Below are positions 26,831 to 36,383 of a DNA stretch of 64,000 nt, in pieces. The number at the start of each line of letters is the position of its first letter. Position 1 is the stretch's first letter. The stretch covers positions 1 to 64,000 of the forward strand of contig DAOMNO010000007.1 of NCBI GenBank assembly GCA_035443885.1, given 5' to 3'. Both the position numbers and the translations under genes were made by a program. Below the pieces are notes generated by a model. That model was given only the letters and a program-made list of their open reading frames with translations. It was not told the origin of the DNA and searched no databases. This DNA is from DAOMNO01 sp035443885. Lineage in GTDB: Bacteria > Planctomycetota > Phycisphaerae > Phycisphaerales > SM1A02.

Positions 26831-29800
26831 TCACTGATCTTTCTTCTCTTCGCCCTCGCCATGTGCTCGACGCTTGGCCCTGAGCAATCGCGAAGTGTGC
26901 GGCCCTTCGTCCTGCGGTTGATCTTTCTTCGGTGCCTCTCGCTTCACATCCGCAGGCTTCTGCGTCATGTCCTTCGGCGTTTCGGAGCCGACATCAATCG
27001 CTATCGCCTTGTCGCCTTCACCAGCCTCGAAGCGCGCACTGCGCGTCGCGGTCTTTGCCTTTACGGTCGTCGCGGCGATGCTGCCTTCGCGGCGATGCGC
27101 CACCTGCTCGCGCGTCTTCTTCCACGCAGCCACGGTGCCATCCGTCGCTTCGCCTCGTCTGCCGAGCGCGCGGCTCCACAGGCTCCGCAACCAGATGGGA
27201 TCGACCGCCAACCGCCGCGCCGCCACATCGATGAGGAACAGCGTCGCAGCGATGATCGCGAGCAAGTCCCAGATCGCCTTGGGACTTTTCGGCACGGGCA
27301 GGTTGCCGCGATAGAACAGGTCCAGCAGTTCCGGGTTCGTCGCGCGCAGCACGCGACCGTTGGTCATCGCCGCCACCTGTTCCAACAGTGCCGCGTTGTG
27401 CGTAACGGAACGGAACTCCTGCGCGTAAGGCAGCGTGATCGCCGCTTGCAGGTTGCCCTGCGCCGCTTCACCACCGCCGGGCGTCGTGTAGTTCACATTC
27501 ACAAGATAGGAGCCGGGATCACTCGTGCGGAACTCGCCCCGATATCGACCCGGTCCGGTCTGCTGCAGCGAAAGAGGCATGGCGTTGCTGTTTGGGTCCA
27601 GCACAACAGCGCGCGTCTGCAGGAAATTCAGGAACGACGCATCGCCTTCCAGCGCTTCAACTTCCACGATGGCGGTGTCGCCTTCCTGTCGCGTCGTAAC
27701 GATCATATTTGTCGGTGAGCTGGGCCGCATCACCCATCGTATCGACTGCGCCCAGAACGCCTGGAACTGGTTCCAGCTCACCCACTGCGTGCCCCAGCGG
27801 CCCATGAGGTCCGATGTATACGCGATCGACTTGCCGAGTCCATAGTTCCAGTGCGCGTAGATCGGGTCGTCGCCTTCCTGCGTGCGATGGACGATCGGCG
27901 TTTGCGTCAGCCCTTCACGGAACGTCGTAAGCACGTAGCCGCGAATGCCGGGTACAGCGCCGAAGCCTTCAGTCGGTCCCGGCAATCTGCTGACGACCTG
28001 AGGCGAGAACTCGCCTTCCTGAATCAGCGAGCGCGACACCATCTGCGCTTCCTTGATGAAGATCTGCGGAAGCTGGTTCGGATTGATGACGTGATAGAAC
28101 CGGCCGCCGGTCTGGTCCGCAATCGCCTGCATTCGATCGCGATCGAACTGGCTGCCGTGACCAATGACCATCACGGTCGTTACGGTAATCTTCGCTGCTT
28201 TATAGCGCGCGATGAGGTCCGCCGTGGGTGGCGAAGGGTCGCCATCTGAAATAATGATCGCGTGCTTCTGCCCCGCCTGTAGCGGCAGCAACCCCTGATA
28301 GGCCAGCTCCATTGAGTCGTTGAAGGTCGGCATGTCGCCGATGGTCATCGTCTTCGCCGCAGCGAGCGCGCCTTCTTTGTTACCAGCCTCCATGGGAAAA
28401 ACCCATGATGAGCCGCTGATGCCCGCCCGCGCACCCCAGTTGTATTCCACAATACCGACGTAATCGAGACGGCTGAGCGCTTCGATCGCAGCGATCGCCA
28501 CCCGCTGACCCCAGAAATTGCCCTGAGGCATTTCACACGAGTGCATGATGAGCGCCAGCGCGCCGCGCGGCATCTGGCGCGTCTGAGGCGGGTCGAGCTT
28601 CACCGGCAGCACCTTCGATGTTTCCGATTCAATCCACCCGCCCGCACCAAACGATTCCGGCCCGCCGAGCATCACCAGGCCGCCGCCTAGATCATGAACA
28701 TACGCATGCAACATGCGGTCCTGATCATCAAGCAACGCCCAGCGCGGCACGTTCGCCAGCACAATCGCGTCATAGCCGCTCAGAAACACCAGGCCATCGC
28801 CCAATGCTTCAGGCGGCCTGCGATCCGCAGCAATGCCCGCAGCGGTCATCGCTCGTATCAACATCTCCGAATCCGCCTCGCCCATATCGATCACGAGTAC
28901 GCGACCCTCGCCGCCCACAAACGTTACTGCCAGAGCTTTATTGTTCTGCACGATCGTGTCGTCTTCAGGTGTATCTGGCTCGAAGACCGCTTCAAACTGC
29001 GCGGGGCCGTGCTGATCGAGACGAAGCGAAATCGGTATCACTTCAACGCCCGGCTTCAGCGTTACGCGACGACCGTGTCCTGGCTGGTCCGGCGAGAGAT
29101 CGAGCGGCTCGCCGTTCATGCGCAGATACACCGTACCGGACGACTCGCCTTTACTGCGCAGCGCGAGACGAAGGTTGACCGTCTGCCCCAGCCTCGCACG
29201 AGCTGGAGCGCTCAGCCGCTCGAAGATCACTTCGCGCGAATGGTCGTACTCCAGGATCATGACATCAATGGGAATGTTGTTCGCTTTGGCGAGTTCCGCC
29301 ACGGCACGCAAGGAGTCTTCCGTCTCGTTGCCGTCTGAAACAAGCAGGAAGCGATTGGCGGTGTCGTCCGGCGCGATCGCCATGGCGAGCCGCAGGCCGG
29401 CTGCAAGATTCGTCGCCGTGCGATCACCTTCAAGGTCGCCCGCCGTGAGCACGGAGTAATGATCCGGCATTGCGGTGATCGTCGCTTCCCTCGCCACGGT
29501 AACACACGCCAGTCGATCTTCCGGCTGCCGCGCGCCCGGCACAGCGACCGCCTGATTGAGCAGATCGAGCGCAGAATCCTTCAGCGGCTGAGGAATGGAA
29601 AAGCTGCGATCCAGAATGACCGTTACCGTGATGCCCTCACCCCGCTTCTCCCAGTTCGGGTGCGTCAACGCGGTCGTCAAAAGGAGAATGACGATGAGCC
29701 GTAGCGTGAAAGCGAGCAGAGCCTTGACCTTCGCCTGCGAAGCGATCCCCCGCCGCGCAATAAGGAACGCGGGAATGATGAGCAGCAGCAGCACCAGCCA

Positions 29801-29836
29801 CCCGGGCTGCTCGAACTGGAGAGGGAAGTCAGACAT
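26831..29836 (-). CDS. Large vWA / glutamine-amidotransferase-like membrane protein
   Basis: This 1001-residue protein has two N-terminal helices (WLVLLLLIIPAFLIA, LLAFTLRLIVILLLTTAL). A first vWA domain carries VILDRSFSIPQ. A beta-sandwich region follows (about 220-320), then a GATase1-like domain around LVIDMGEADSEMLIRAMT and GGGLVMLGGPESFGAGGW. A second vWA-like domain runs from AIIISDGDPSPPTADLIARY to the VINPNQLP region. A C-terminal helix is at AIWDLLAIIAATLFLIDV. The tail is Lys- and Arg-rich. It is the usual companion of MoxR/DUF58/BatA in planctomycetes. Known homologues are uncharacterised. It lies 118 bases upstream of moxR. Confidence 0.82.
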   Translation of the reverse strand: MSDFPLQFEQPGWLVLLLLIIPAFLIARRGIASQAKVKALLAFTLRLIVILLLTTALTHPNWEKRGEGITVTVILDRSFSIPQPLKDSALDLLNQAVAVPGARQPEDRLACVTVAREATITAMPDHYSVLTAGDLEGDRTATNLAAGLRLAMAIAPDDTANRFLLVSDGNETEDSLRAVAELAKANNIPIDVMILEYDHSREVIFERLSAPARARLGQTVNLRLALRSKGESSGTVYLRMNGEPLDLSPDQPGHGRRVTLKPGVEVIPISLRLDQHGPAQFEAVFEPDTPEDDTIVQNNKALAVTFVGGEGRVLVIDMGEADSEMLIRAMTAAGIAADRRPPEALGDGLVFLSGYDAIVLANVPRWALLDDQDRMLHAYVHDLGGGLVMLGGPESFGAGGWIESETSKVLPVKLDPPQTRQMPRGALALIMHSCEMPQGNFWGQRVAIAAIEALSRLDYVGIVEYNWGARAGISGSSWVFPMEAGNKEGALAAAKTMTIGDMPTFNDSMELAYQGLLPLQAGQKHAIIISDGDPSPPTADLIARYKAAKITVTTVMVIGHGSQFDRDRMQAIADQTGGRFYHVINPNQLPQIFIKEAQMVSRSLIQEGEFSPQVVSRLPGPTEGFGAVPGIRGYVLTTFREGLTQTPIVHRTQEGDDPIYAHWNYGLGKSIAYTSDLMGRWGTQWVSWNQFQAFWAQSIRWVMRPSSPTNMIVTTRQEGDTAIVEVEALEGDASFLNFLQTRAVVLDPNSNAMPLSLQQTGPGRYRGEFRTSDPGSYLVNVNYTTPGGGEAAQGNLQAAITLPYAQEFRSVTHNAALLEQVAAMTNGRVLRATNPELLDLFYRGNLPVPKSPKAIWDLLAIIAATLFLIDVAARRLAVDPIWLRSLWSRALGRRGEATDGTVAAWKKTREQVAHRREGSIAATTVKAKTATRSARFEAGEGDKAIAIDVGSETPKDMTQKPADVKREAPKKDQPQDEGPHTSRLLRAKRRAHGEGEEKKDQ

Positions 29837-29899
29837 GGCTACGTGGAACGCTTCTTCATCATTCGTGAAATCCGCTGATCCTTTCCGTCGCAGGGCATC

Positions 29900-30820
29900 T
29901 TAAGGCGTTCTGATGACCTGCACACGATTGTTTCCGGAATCCAACACGAAAGTTGTCTGTTCATCACCATCCACACCCCACGGAAAACGAAGCTCGCCCT
30001 CACGGAAGCCCAGCCGACCCCACACACCGAGCGGCTGCCCCTGCGCGGAAAACTTCTGGATGCGCGCGTTATGAAACTCGCACACCAGCATCGCGCCGTC
30101 CGGCAGCAGCATGATGTCATAAGGAAACCCAAGCTGCCCGTGGCCTCGCCCCGCTCCCCCGAAGATGCGCAGCACGTTCCCCTGCGGGTCCGTTACCACA
30201 ATACGATGATTGCACGCATCCGCGATGTACAGCTCCGTCAGGTCATCATTGAACACTATCGACTGCGGCCTGTTGTACTGGCCATGCTCGACGCCGAAGG
30301 TGCCGAACTCAAAGAGATAATTCGCATCCGCATCAAAGACCTGAATGCGATCGTGTCCGCCGTACTCCGCAACATAAAGCCTGCCCTCAGGCCCGAACGC
30401 GACATGCGTGGTGTAGATGAACTGGCCCGGCCCCTCGCCGTATTCACCGAACCGCATCAGCTCATTGCCTTCACTGTCGAAGACCACCACGCGGAAGTAG
30501 TGCGTATCCGCAACAAACACGCGTCCGTCCGGCGAGACGCTCAACCCCACCGGCTTGCCAAGCTGCCATTCAGGCATCTGCCACGCGAGATGAGGCGTGC
30601 CGTCAAACCCGTATCGCTGAATGCGTGCGCTCTTATCCACGATGTAAATGAACTTGCGTTCGCGATCGACCGCAATCGCTCGCGGATAATGAAACTGCCC
30701 GAGCGCATGGCCCGCCGAGCCGAAGATATATCGCGTGCGCAGCGGTTCGGGATTCTCCGCATCGCTACGGCCGCAGCCGAAAAGCATGGCAAACGCGAGG
30801 ATGATAACAATCAGCCGCAT
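29900..30820 (-). CDS. NHL-repeat lipoprotein
   Basis: This is a 306-residue lipoprotein. The start at 30820 gives the signal RLIVIILAFAMLFGCGRSDA with lipobox LFGC. An open frame runs 51 bases further up, into the permease gene. The body is NHL repeats: YPRAIAVDRERKFIYIVDK, GLSVSPDGRVFVADTHYF, VAFGPEGRLYVAEYGG, SIVFNDDLTELYIADACNHR, PYDIMLLPDGAMLVCEFHNA, PWGVDGDEQTTFVLDSGNNR. This is a propeller that binds ligands or proteins outside the membrane. It lies between an iron-type permease and the vWA protein, and the link to either is inferred from position. Confidence 0.82.
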   Translation of the reverse strand: MRLIVIILAFAMLFGCGRSDAENPEPLRTRYIFGSAGHALGQFHYPRAIAVDRERKFIYIVDKSARIQRYGFDGTPHLAWQMPEWQLGKPVGLSVSPDGRVFVADTHYFRVVVFDSEGNELMRFGEYGEGPGQFIYTTHVAFGPEGRLYVAEYGGHDRIQVFDADANYLFEFGTFGVEHGQYNRPQSIVFNDDLTELYIADACNHRIVVTDPQGNVLRIFGGAGRGHGQLGFPYDIMLLPDGAMLVCEFHNARIQKFSAQGQPLGVWGRLGFREGELRFPWGVDGDEQTTFVLDSGNNRVQVIRTP

Positions 30821-30854
30821 ATGAACCACTTGCCAGACACTGAACGACAACACC

Positions 30855-32489
30855 TCACCGCAACGCGACACTTTTCACCGCACGTCGCGCGCTGCTCCAC
30901 AGCACAATCGCGCCGAACGAAGCCAGTAACGCAACACCCATAAATGCCGCCGTCGCAATCATCACCGTCTGCGGCCTCTGGTAGTGCATGTCGTTCAGGA
31001 TACTCGGCGTGATGAGATCGAACCCCGGCGGGCGCACCTGCGCCGTGACCGGTATCTCCGCCAATGACATCGTCATCACGATGGCGAACGTCGCACCGCC
31101 CGCTGCGAGCAGTCGAGGCCATGTCGCCAGCAGCAGGCCGCCTAGTCGCTCCGCGCCGTCCATCGCTCGCATCTCCACCAATGCTCGCGGCTCCTGCAGC
31201 GCGATCCACCTGCCGAGCAACGCCGCCAGAAAACCGAACCTCGCTAGATGGCCGATCACCAGCACCGCCGGCGTGAGATACACCCCATCCGCCAGCCATC
31301 CGCGATTGTACGCAACCGTCAGTGCGGAACCGATCATCGTTCCGGGCACCGCAGCGGCGATCATCCACCCCACCGCCTGCACATGCGCCGCGCTGCGCAC
31401 CCACGCGCGGCGGTCCTGCCACATCCACGCCAGCCCGGCGGCGATCACTGACGCCAACACGCCGCAGATCATCGCCACGACCATCGTGTTGCCCATACCG
31501 CGCCCATAAAAGGTCGTGAACTCACTCAGTTGCTCACCCAAGGTGCGCCCACCTGCTGCGCTGCGCATGTTTCTCGCCAGCAGCACAATGGGAATGCCCA
31601 CAGAAAACAACCACAAAAGTGCGGTAAAGAGCAGCACACCAACACGGCTGCGACCATCGCGCGTGAATCGGGCCGAAGCGATCTCCGCCGGTCTCATCGA
31701 CAGCAGCATCCACACGATGAGGGCGCCAAGCACCGTGAGCGCGGTGGCTGGCGCCGCGGCGGTCAACACTTCGCGAGGTGTTGCACCAAGAGCTTCGATC
31801 GCGCGCAGCTCGTTACCGAAGGTGAAGATTTCAGCAAGATCGAACACCGTCGTGTTGCTGAACGCCGCAAGGAAAGCGATCAGCCCGCCGAGCAGCAAAC
31901 CGCGCCCGTCGCAGCGGATTTTGTCGAGCAATCGCGTCAGCGGTCGCGCGGCATCAAGCAGAAGCATCTCTTCACGCTGGACAGGCGTATTCGCTACGAA
32001 GCCTGCGACACACCAGCTCACGATCGGCCATGACCAGCACAGCAGGCCCGCCAGCAGTGTGGCGTGCCGCACCGTCTGCACCTGTTGATGCTCCAGTGCC
32101 CAGCGAAACAACCACGAATCCGCAGGCCACGCCTGCCACCACGCAAAGAACACAACATACGCAGGCAGACAGATCGGCACGAGCAGCAGCGTTGCGAGCA
32201 AAAGCCACAATCCGCTCGAACGACGTGTGGAGCTGCGCGCCAGCGCGCGGCCAAGCAGACGACCGGGCAGCCAGCCGAGCAGCATCGCGCCGATCGCCAC
32301 CATGCCCGACCACGTGATGCTCACGATGAGCAGTTGCGCAAGCGTGGAATGCGATATCGTTGAGGGATTCTTGAATAAATCATCCGAAGCAACGATGAGT
32401 TCCACGCAAGCCATCGCAGGCCAGCCGATCGCTGCGAGCCAGATCACCAACGCCGACGACGAGATGATCCACGCGCTGCCTTTCATCAT
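30855..32489 (-). CDS. ABC transporter permease of the ferric-iron type
   Basis: This 544-residue membrane protein is a fused double permease of the FbpB/ThiP type. Many hydrophobic helices alternate with two EAA-like cytoplasmic loops, one around LLLDAARPLTRLLDKIRCDG and one around ALVEMRAMDGAERLGGLLLA. Such permeases carry ferric iron, thiamine or related solutes with a binding protein and an ATPase. The binding lipoprotein is directly upstream. No ATPase gene is in the surrounding cluster. Iron is favoured from the binding protein, but thiamine or a 2-aminoethylphosphonate-like substrate cannot be excluded. Confidence 0.82.
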   Translation of the reverse strand: MMKGSAWIISSSALVIWLAAIGWPAMACVELIVASDDLFKNPSTISHSTLAQLLIVSITWSGMVAIGAMLLGWLPGRLLGRALARSSTRRSSGLWLLLATLLLVPICLPAYVVFFAWWQAWPADSWLFRWALEHQQVQTVRHATLLAGLLCWSWPIVSWCVAGFVANTPVQREEMLLLDAARPLTRLLDKIRCDGRGLLLGGLIAFLAAFSNTTVFDLAEIFTFGNELRAIEALGATPREVLTAAAPATALTVLGALIVWMLLSMRPAEIASARFTRDGRSRVGVLLFTALLWLFSVGIPIVLLARNMRSAAGGRTLGEQLSEFTTFYGRGMGNTMVVAMICGVLASVIAAGLAWMWQDRRAWVRSAAHVQAVGWMIAAAVPGTMIGSALTVAYNRGWLADGVYLTPAVLVIGHLARFGFLAALLGRWIALQEPRALVEMRAMDGAERLGGLLLATWPRLLAAGGATFAIVMTMSLAEIPVTAQVRPPGFDLITPSILNDMHYQRPQTVMIATAAFMGVALLASFGAIVLWSSARRAVKSVALR

Positions 32490-32551
32490 TCACCAGAAGA
32501 GTTCAACGCGAAGGCCCGCAGAGTGGGCACTGAACGTCAACCAACGCACAC

Positions 32552-33628
32552 TCACTCGTCCCCACGCTGCCCTTCCCGCAGCACGCGCATTGCCTCATCC
32601 ACCGCTTCCACACGCACCGCAGCGGCGCGGCGGAAATCAATCGCCAGCGGGTTCGGCACGGCTCGATGCGGATATTTCTCCGCCAATCCGCGGCGAATCG
32701 GCACATTGCCCGAAACAGATTCCGCAAGCATTCGCTCGACACGCTCCGAGAGCAGAAAATCGATCAGCTTCGCCGCAGCATCCGGGTTCGGCCCGCCTTT
32801 CACGCGCGCAACCGTATTCGGGATCAGCAACGTGCCCGTGCCCGGGTCATCATGCCTGCTGTGGCGGGCATAGATAAGATCGACCTTCATCCCCTGCGCC
32901 TGAGCCGCCCACACATCATCCGTATCCGTCATGCCGAAGTCGGCTTCGCCATTGGCGACAGCGCGCACCACGCCCGCGTTGCCGCTGGCGAGCAGGCGCG
33001 TTTCATTCTCTGCAAGGCCGAGCAGAAACGCAGAGTAAATACCGGGCTGATACTCACGATCCCAATACGCCTTCATCGCCCCGAAGTGCCCGCCAGTCGT
33101 GCCGAAGCGCGGGTCGGCCATGACGACTCGCCCCTTGTACGTGCTTCGCGAGAGGTCCATCCATGTCTCAGGCAGGTCTTCATCAGGCACGCGGCCAGGT
33201 GCGAAAACGATCACCCTGCCGCGCGCTGCAAAGCCGTACCACAACCCGTTTGGATCACGAAACGTCGCAGGCCAATCCTTCGTCGTGTCTGAATGATGCG
33301 CTTCAAGCACGCCTTCGTCAGCGAGGTCGAGCGTCATGAAAATCTCAGAAGACCAGAACACATCCGCCTGCGGTTTGCCTGATGCGTACTCCGCGCGAAG
33401 GCGTTCGACCAGCCCGGTCGTCTTCTTCGCTTCAGTATCGCCCGTAAAGCGCACGCGAATGCCGGTCTCTTCCTGAAACGCTGTGATAACTTCTCTCGCA
33501 ACGTATTCATCTGCGGAAGCGTACAGCACAACATACTGCTGCTCGCTGCGCCCGCAGCCGAACAGTAGAAACGAAAGGATGAACAGCGAGAGGAAACATC
33601 CAAAACGGAATGCGGGGGTGGCGTTCAC
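32552..33628 (-). CDS. Ferric-type extracellular solute-binding lipoprotein
   Basis: This 358-residue binding protein has a lipoprotein signal, FLSLFILSFLLFGCGRSE. Family 1 ferric-binding marks are VVLYASADEYVAREVITAFQ at the start of the mature domain, PQADVFWSSEIFMTLDLADE, WYGFAARGRVIVFAPGRV and a C-terminal GGPNPDAAAKLIDFLLSE. These resemble FbpA/AfuA. It should present its ligand to the permease 62 bases downstream. The substrate is not provable from the sequence. The first metal-binding Tyr of FbpA is present in the right area but was not aligned residue by residue. Confidence 0.87.
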   Translation of the reverse strand: MNATPAFRFGCFLSLFILSFLLFGCGRSEQQYVVLYASADEYVAREVITAFQEETGIRVRFTGDTEAKKTTGLVERLRAEYASGKPQADVFWSSEIFMTLDLADEGVLEAHHSDTTKDWPATFRDPNGLWYGFAARGRVIVFAPGRVPDEDLPETWMDLSRSTYKGRVVMADPRFGTTGGHFGAMKAYWDREYQPGIYSAFLLGLAENETRLLASGNAGVVRAVANGEADFGMTDTDDVWAAQAQGMKVDLIYARHSRHDDPGTGTLLIPNTVARVKGGPNPDAAAKLIDFLLSERVERMLAESVSGNVPIRRGLAEKYPHRAVPNPLAIDFRRAAAVRVEAVDEAMRVLREGQRGDE

Positions 33629-33719
33629 GGAATGAGTCTCGAAAAACCGTCTGCGAGAAGGTTACGCGATGAAACAGCAAGCCGAAATGCCAGACGTGGA
33701 CGCATCGCCGTTGAAGGTC

Positions 33720-35414
33720 TTACTCGTCCTTTTTCTCCGGCACGGGCGGAGCCTTGGCGCGTTCCGCCTCAATCGCCCTCGTCTGCTTCTCCAGTTCGCC
33801 GAAGTAATGCTTCTGCGCATCGTGATATCGCCTTGGCAGTTGATCTTCAACCAGAGCCTGCTCAATGCCTTCGACGATCTTCGCGACGATCTGGCTCGCG
33901 CTGACGCGCGATTCGCCGACAGTCTGCGGCCCATCGACCAGCATTCGCGCGATGATGTCGCCCTCGCCGGTTTCGCCTTCAGCTCTCACCTCGCGCGTGC
34001 GCGTGGGTGACGGCGCCATCGGGCGATCGCCCGAGCCGATGCCGTGATTCATGCCCATCCCCTGCGACATGCTCATGGCCATCGAAAGACTGAGATTCTG
34101 ACCGAGCCCCTGGCAGCTGCCCTGGCACTGGCCCTGCGCCAGCCGCGCCTGTTGCAGCATCATCTGCATCTGCTCAAGCTGGCTGAGCTGCTGGCCAAGT
34201 TGTCCTGCCTGACCCATTTGGCCCGCCTGCAGCCCCGCTGCCATGTTCATGCACGCCTGGCCAAGGCCTTTGCACATTTCGCTTGCAGCCTGCTGCGCCT
34301 GCGCCATCTGCTGAAGCTGCTGCTTTTGCTGGTCGTTCAGGTTTTCGCTGTTCTGAATCGCCTGCTGGAGAGCTTCAGGGTTCTGCGCGAGCTGCGGATC
34401 AAGGCCCGCATTCTTGAGCGCGTTCTCCAGCTCCTGCTGCTGCTCCGCCAGCTTCTGAAGCTGCTCCGCAATGTCCTGCAGTTGCTCAATGAGCTGCTGC
34501 TTCTCCGCTTCGCTCATTTCGCCGCTTTCAATCTTCTCCATCAAGGTCTTGAGCGCATCCTGCGCGCCCTTGAAGTCGCCCTTGCTCATCGCCTCAGCGA
34601 GTTCCTTGCCGGGCCCGCTGTCGGGCGGCTTAAGCTGCTTCATGGCGCGCTCAATGGCATTGACCGTCTTGCCCCGCTCCCCGCTGATGATTTCTTCCAG
34701 CCGCTCATTGAGGTCACTGACTCGCTTGATCGCATCCCGCCGCACCTGCTCAGGCGTGCGCAGCGCATCGCGATCAGTCGGCTCCTGCGTGAGGTCGCCG
34801 AGCAGATCGGCAAGTTCCTGGCTCAGTTGCGGCTGCTCGCGAATGGCCTGCACCACCGCATCCAACGTCTGCGCCACTTCAATCTTCGTCTGCTGCACTT
34901 CAGGCGAAAGCTGCTCTTCGCGCGCGAAGACATCAAGCGGTTGCACAAAAGAAAGCATCACGGCCACGCACGCCAGCACCGGCGCGACCCACCAGTTGCG
35001 CGGCGGCTCTACCACGAACCGCCTCTTCGCCAGTTCATGGTTCCGCGGATCGCGCGCGGCCTGCACCGCATCTTCCACCGCCGCCCGCGCGAACGGATCA
35101 TCATCACCTGCAACATTCAGCGCGGTTGACAGCTTTTCACGAAGGTCTAGTCGCTCATCAACAAGCATCGCCACGGCCAGCTCAGCCTTGCGCGATTTCG
35201 CCCAAAACACAATCGCAGCGACCACCGCAGCGACACCCAGAACCGGCCCGGCGATCCACCACGGCACAAAGGACGCGCCCGGCAGGCGATCGGCAATCAT
35301 CAACGCCAGCGCCGCCGCAGCCGCGATCGATGCCGTCAAATGCAGTTGCTGCAGAAACGACGACGTTTCCAGCCGTGCTGACGCAACCTTCAAGAGCGAC
35401 CTGATCTCATTCAT
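33720..35414 (-). CDS. DUF4175-like membrane protein with long Gln/Met-rich coiled coil
   Basis: This is a 564-residue protein. AGGAG six bases before the ATG at 35414 settles the start; a longer open frame exists upstream. Two helices lie near residues 25-70 (IAAAAALALMIADRLPG, IAGPVLGVAAVVAAIVFWAK). A third is at APVLACVAVMLSFVQPLDVF. A long helical region follows, strongly rich in Gln, Glu, Leu and Met (about 200-480), and reads as coiled coil with low-complexity AQAQQA and AMSMSQGMGMN stretches. Such proteins accompany vWA/MoxR genes. Function is unknown. It is the first gene of the 13-kb minus-strand run. Confidence 0.78.
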   Translation of the reverse strand: MNEIRSLLKVASARLETSSFLQQLHLTASIAAAAALALMIADRLPGASFVPWWIAGPVLGVAAVVAAIVFWAKSRKAELAVAMLVDERLDLREKLSTALNVAGDDDPFARAAVEDAVQAARDPRNHELAKRRFVVEPPRNWWVAPVLACVAVMLSFVQPLDVFAREEQLSPEVQQTKIEVAQTLDAVVQAIREQPQLSQELADLLGDLTQEPTDRDALRTPEQVRRDAIKRVSDLNERLEEIISGERGKTVNAIERAMKQLKPPDSGPGKELAEAMSKGDFKGAQDALKTLMEKIESGEMSEAEKQQLIEQLQDIAEQLQKLAEQQQELENALKNAGLDPQLAQNPEALQQAIQNSENLNDQQKQQLQQMAQAQQAASEMCKGLGQACMNMAAGLQAGQMGQAGQLGQQLSQLEQMQMMLQQARLAQGQCQGSCQGLGQNLSLSMAMSMSQGMGMNHGIGSGDRPMAPSPTRTREVRAEGETGEGDIIARMLVDGPQTVGESRVSASQIVAKIVEGIEQALVEDQLPRRYHDAQKHYFGELEKQTRAIEAERAKAPPVPEKKDE

Positions 35415-35529
35415 ACCGTGCTCCTTCGGCATCCGATTGCCCGCTATCCACCGTATCATTGTTCGCAGCTTCGTCGCAATCCTTTCCGGCGGCACACAAA
35501 AGCCGGATTTTCTCTCACGAGGAAGAACG

Positions 35530-36336
35530 ATGACCAGAGGCGCACGATTTCCGCATCTTCTGCTTTTCTGCACGATTCTCGCCGCAGGATTCAGCCTGTA
35601 CAGGCCGGTCGCCGCTCAAACCCCCGGACTGGAGACCGAAAACGCTCGACTCGCTGCGGAACTGGCCGAGACAAAAAAGAAGCTCGACGCAGCCAACAAG
35701 CGCATCGCTGAGCTTGAACAGGAAGTGGCCAGACTGAATCGCAGGCTCGCCGGGCAGGCCGCTAATCAGGGCACCGTTGCTGATGAAGAAGCGACTATTG
35801 ACGAAACCGATCCCGCCGCCAGCCCGCGAGCTCTCTTCAACGCGCTTGTGAAAAGCTACGAAGAGGCGACCGAAGGCCTCACGCTGGGCGCAACCGGCCC
35901 CGCAGGTGAACGGGAACGAACGCAATATCTTCGCGCGCTCAGGCAATGGCGCGCTTCGGCAAATCGCCAGCTTCGCGCGCCCATCGCCTGGCATGTGCGC
36001 GTCATCGACGCAGAATATCGCGGCCGATCGCACGTGGCGACGCTCGTCGCCGTCGATCCCGTCAACGGCGTCGAACTTGGCGAGTCATTCCAGATCATCA
36101 TGCCACCCGCTTCATCGCGAAGATACGAGCAGCTTCGTGCGAGAGGCGAGATTGGCGTGTTGGTGCTGCGCGGCGTGCTGATTCCCGATGTTCGCATCAA
36201 CGAAGATCGCCGCGAAGCAGGTATCTTCAACAGACCGAAACTCATCGGGCCATACGCGGAGTTTTTCTTCAGTGTCGAAGCGCGCACACTGCTGCCTGCT
36301 GCAGAAGACAGCGAGCAGAAGTCGCCCGCCGAATGA
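35530..36336 (+). CDS. Exported coiled-coil protein
   Basis: This is a 268-residue protein. The ATG at 35530 with GGA seven bases upstream opens a signal-like helix, FPHLLLFCTILAAGFSLYRP, with a cleavage site near VAAQTP. A heptad-rich coiled coil follows (ETENARLAAELAETKKKLDA and on to about 90), then a mixed alpha/beta region with LVAVDPVNGVELGESFQIIM. The signal lacks a lipobox Cys, so it is probably periplasmic or surface-exposed. I recognise no family. It is divergent from the DUF4175-like gene and shares a 115-base promoter region with it. Confidence 0.72.
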   Translation: MTRGARFPHLLLFCTILAAGFSLYRPVAAQTPGLETENARLAAELAETKKKLDAANKRIAELEQEVARLNRRLAGQAANQGTVADEEATIDETDPAASPRALFNALVKSYEEATEGLTLGATGPAGERERTQYLRALRQWRASANRQLRAPIAWHVRVIDAEYRGRSHVATLVAVDPVNGVELGESFQIIMPPASSRRYEQLRARGEIGVLVLRGVLIPDVRINEDRREAGIFNRPKLIGPYAEFFFSVEARTLLPAAEDSEQKSPAE

Positions 36337-36383
36337 TGAAACCTGCGATGTTGTCGATAACGTTGCCGCTGCCCGGCATCGCA

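Noticed and set aside
34044..35129. 361-codon plus-strand open frame rich in Leu and His
   Set aside because: Reverse of the Gln-rich coiled-coil gene. Its composition is explained by the opposite strand.
34471..35529. Upstream extension of the exported coiled-coil protein
   Set aside because: Open by chance over the antisense of the DUF4175-like gene. The signal peptide and ribosome site place the start at 35530.
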